64,000 bases of DNA from NCBI GenBank assembly GCA_020847535.1, contig JADLBU010000063.1, positions 1 to 64,000 of the forward strand, written 5' to 3'. The DNA comes from Phycisphaerales bacterium. Its GTDB lineage: Bacteria; Planctomycetota; Phycisphaerae; Phycisphaerales; UBA1924. The position numbers and the translations under genes are program-made. The notes under the pieces were generated by a model. That model saw nothing but the letters and a program-made list of their open reading frames with translations. It had not been told where the DNA came from and did no database searches. Positions 62,555 to 64,000 of the stretch are shown here, one piece after another (position 1 is the first letter of the stretch; each line of letters starts with the position of its first letter).

Positions 62555-63331
62555 ATGGCGCTCGTTCTCAGCGGGGCGTACGCTGACTACATGCGATGGT
62601 GTGAAGTGGTGAACGGTGCATCTATTGGTGGTGTTTTCGCGGCGATCGGCGGCGATGCGGTGGTTGAGTCGGGAACGCTGTGGGCAAGTTGGCCGGGGAT
62701 CAGCGTCTTTGATCCGCGCTGGAATGACGCGCTCGGTGCGCCGGATCTGCGCGGATGCGCGGTGATTGCCGATACGCGAGCGCCGGAAGATTCCGCTTCG
62801 GTGGTGGATCGAGATGAGCTTGATGCTGATCGCTGGCGTCTATGGGGGCCGGCCGGCCGCCGGAGGCTGGATGAGGTGTGTGCGAACACGCAGGCGATCG
62901 CGGCTCGCTCGGGAGTCCGGCCGCTGCTATTTCCGAGCGCCGATGGCGTGCTCTCCGACATCCCATCGATCGCGACATTCGCTCGCGCGCAGGGAGTTGC
63001 CGGCATCGGTCTGGTGCTTGAGCCGATGGCGATGCTGACGGAGGGGATGCTCGAACGGGCGGAGGATCATCTGCACCGGCTGCTGAGCCTGGTGGGTGAG
63101 GCTGTGGGGATCGAGGCGGTGGTGCTCTCAAATGTGGAGCGAACCGGTGCGCGAGGCCTGCGCCCATGCGGGCTCATGGCGGGGATCCTGGATCCGGGAA
63201 TGCTCGCCCGCGTCATCGGCGGATTTCGTGGACCACTCAGCCGGTCGCGGTGCATCGTGCGGGGGGGAGTAGCGCTCGCTGCACCCTGGCTCGACGTACC
63301 AGGCACAGGATCACCCCTCACCGGATCGTGA
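62555..63331 (+). CDS. Unknown protein with TIM-barrel-like text
   Basis: 258 residues from the ATG at 62555; the ATG at 62591 would give 246 residues, and neither has a clear ribosome site. Strand-helix repeats include LLFPSADGVLSDIPSIATFA, VAGIGLVLEPMAMLTEGMLE, GIEAVVLSNVERTGARGLRP, in the order of sugar-isomerase or AP-endonuclease-like barrels, but the metal ligands of that family are not clear. No signal peptide. nuoC follows 49 bases downstream. Confidence 0.5.
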   Translation: MALVLSGAYADYMRWCEVVNGASIGGVFAAIGGDAVVESGTLWASWPGISVFDPRWNDALGAPDLRGCAVIADTRAPEDSASVVDRDELDADRWRLWGPAGRRRLDEVCANTQAIAARSGVRPLLFPSADGVLSDIPSIATFARAQGVAGIGLVLEPMAMLTEGMLERAEDHLHRLLSLVGEAVGIEAVVLSNVERTGARGLRPCGLMAGILDPGMLARVIGGFRGPLSRSRCIVRGGVALAAPWLDVPGTGSPLTGS

Positions 63332-63380
63332 CGCTACACTCTGGCCCCGCTGGAGATCGGCGGGTTTTCTGGGATCAGCG

Positions 63381-63962
63381 ATGCCCGACGCCAACGCCGC
63401 GAATTCATCCACGGGTCCGAACCTGGACCACCCGACGTTCTCTATCGTGAAGGCCGCCTTCGCGGGCAAGAAGTTCCGCGGCACCGAGTTCCGGGGCCAG
63501 TCAACGCTCATCGTCGAGCCTTCGGACCTGCACGAGGTGATGGCGTTCCTGAAGAGCGATCCCCGGACCAGTTACGTGTTCCTCTCCGATGTCGCCGGCA
63601 TCGACTACCTGAACTACCCGACCCGGCAGATCGGCCGGTTCGCCGTGGTCTACAACCTGATAAGCTTTGACCGGGATGACCGGTTCTTCGTCAAGACCTT
63701 CCTGAACCCTTCCCAGCCGACGGATGGGATCATTGACGATCCCGCCCTGTATCTGGACAGCGTGACTGACCTGTGGGCAGGGGCGGAATGGCCCGAGCGT
63801 GAGGTCTTTGACATGCTGGGGATCCGGTTCCGCAACCACCCAGACCTGCGGCGGATCCTCCTGTGGGAGGATTACCCGGCCCATCCGCTGCGGAAGGACT
63901 ACCCCCTCCGCGGACGCGGTGAGCGAGAGACTTATAAAGTGGTCGGTCGCACGTCCGCGTGA
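63381..63962 (+). CDS. nuoC: NADH-quinone oxidoreductase subunit C
   Basis: 193 residues of the 30-kDa subunit of complex I. The family signature WPEREVFDMLGIRFRNHPDL is followed by RILLWEDYPAHPLRKDYP. Other conserved text is FLSDVAGIDYLNYP and FAVVYNLISFDRDDRF. It sits on the peripheral arm that passes electrons from NADH toward quinone. A nuo operon most likely continues past the window. Confidence 0.95.
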   Translation: MPDANAANSSTGPNLDHPTFSIVKAAFAGKKFRGTEFRGQSTLIVEPSDLHEVMAFLKSDPRTSYVFLSDVAGIDYLNYPTRQIGRFAVVYNLISFDRDDRFFVKTFLNPSQPTDGIIDDPALYLDSVTDLWAGAEWPEREVFDMLGIRFRNHPDLRRILLWEDYPAHPLRKDYPLRGRGERETYKVVGRTSA

Positions 63963-64000
63963 CTGGTGACGGCGCTACTCCCGTGCTTGCGGCGATTCAG
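63959..64000 (+). CDS. Possible start of nuoD (cut by the window edge)
   Basis: A GTG at 63959 overlaps the nuoC stop as GTGA and reads VTGDGATPVLAAIQ to the window end. nuoD follows nuoC in most nuo operons and the overlap suggests coupling. Only 14 residues are visible, so the identity rests on position. Confidence 0.3.
   Translation, partial: MTGDGATPVLAAIQ

Overview
The window is high-GC DNA, almost certainly from a planctomycete, most likely of the Phycisphaerae type. The best taxonomic evidence is the adjacent pair of a planctomycete-cytochrome/DUF1549/DUF1553 protein (33093-36284) and a DUF1501 protein (31625-33073), a signature of this phylum. Many lipoproteins, outer-membrane porins, a type II pseudopilin and a Ser/Thr kinase with an FHA-ABC partner agree with a Gram-negative planctomycete envelope. 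The housekeeping genes (dnaG-rpoD, ileS, acylphosphatase, nuoC) show that this is chromosome, not plasmid.

Layout. 1-9.5 kb is mixed accessory DNA. It has an IS5-type transposase tail, glutamate dehydrogenase with an Rnk-like protein, a DASS-family anion transporter, a NtrB/NtrC-like histidine kinase and sigma54 activator pair, a self-contained MarR-glutaredoxin unit, an AhpD-like/DUF488 pair, and a DoxX-like gene cut by an IS630 remnant. 9.7-15.8 kb is an envelope block on the minus strand: two outer-membrane barrel proteins, an M48 peptidase, an LpoB-like lipoprotein and a large COG3014-like lipoprotein.

15.9-30.4 kb is the most unusual part. Twelve genes read in one direction: a small lipoprotein, a bitopic membrane protein, tiny membrane peptides, a membrane-anchored AAA+ protein with degraded ATPase motifs, an intact ClpA/B-D2-like AAA+ ATPase, and a VirD4/TraD-like coupling ATPase. 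These are followed by a protein with a DNA/RNA non-specific endonuclease motif and a long Gln/Arg-rich tail, a small acidic protein, a zeta-toxin-like protein with a degraded P-loop, a zinc-ribbon/kinase/ankyrin protein, and a double-FHA ABC transporter. No relaxase, VirB4 or VirB6/8/9/10 is present, so this is not an ordinary conjugation system. I propose, as inference, a kinase-controlled export or anti-invader system that uses a coupling ATPase to move or load a nuclease.

30.5-41.5 kb holds a lipoprotein that combines a tyrosine-phosphatase loop with a C-terminal haem-binding CxxCH, the planctomycete cytochrome/DUF1501 pair, and a 1654-residue glycoside hydrolase-esterase. 41.5-49 kb is the core acylphosphatase / dnaG-rpoD locus plus a PAS-GAF-receiver protein and a pseudopilin. 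49-64 kb carries ileS (with an in-frame insertion that looks like a dispersed repeat), a DUF2617-like protein, a HEAT-repeat protein, a lipase-like hydrolase, a lipoprotein/TolB-like/Xer recombinase run, and the start of a nuo operon.

I found no tRNA, rRNA or CRISPR array. Promoters and terminators are listed only where a recognisable -35/-10 pair or hairpin was visible. All family calls are from motif reading, without database searches.
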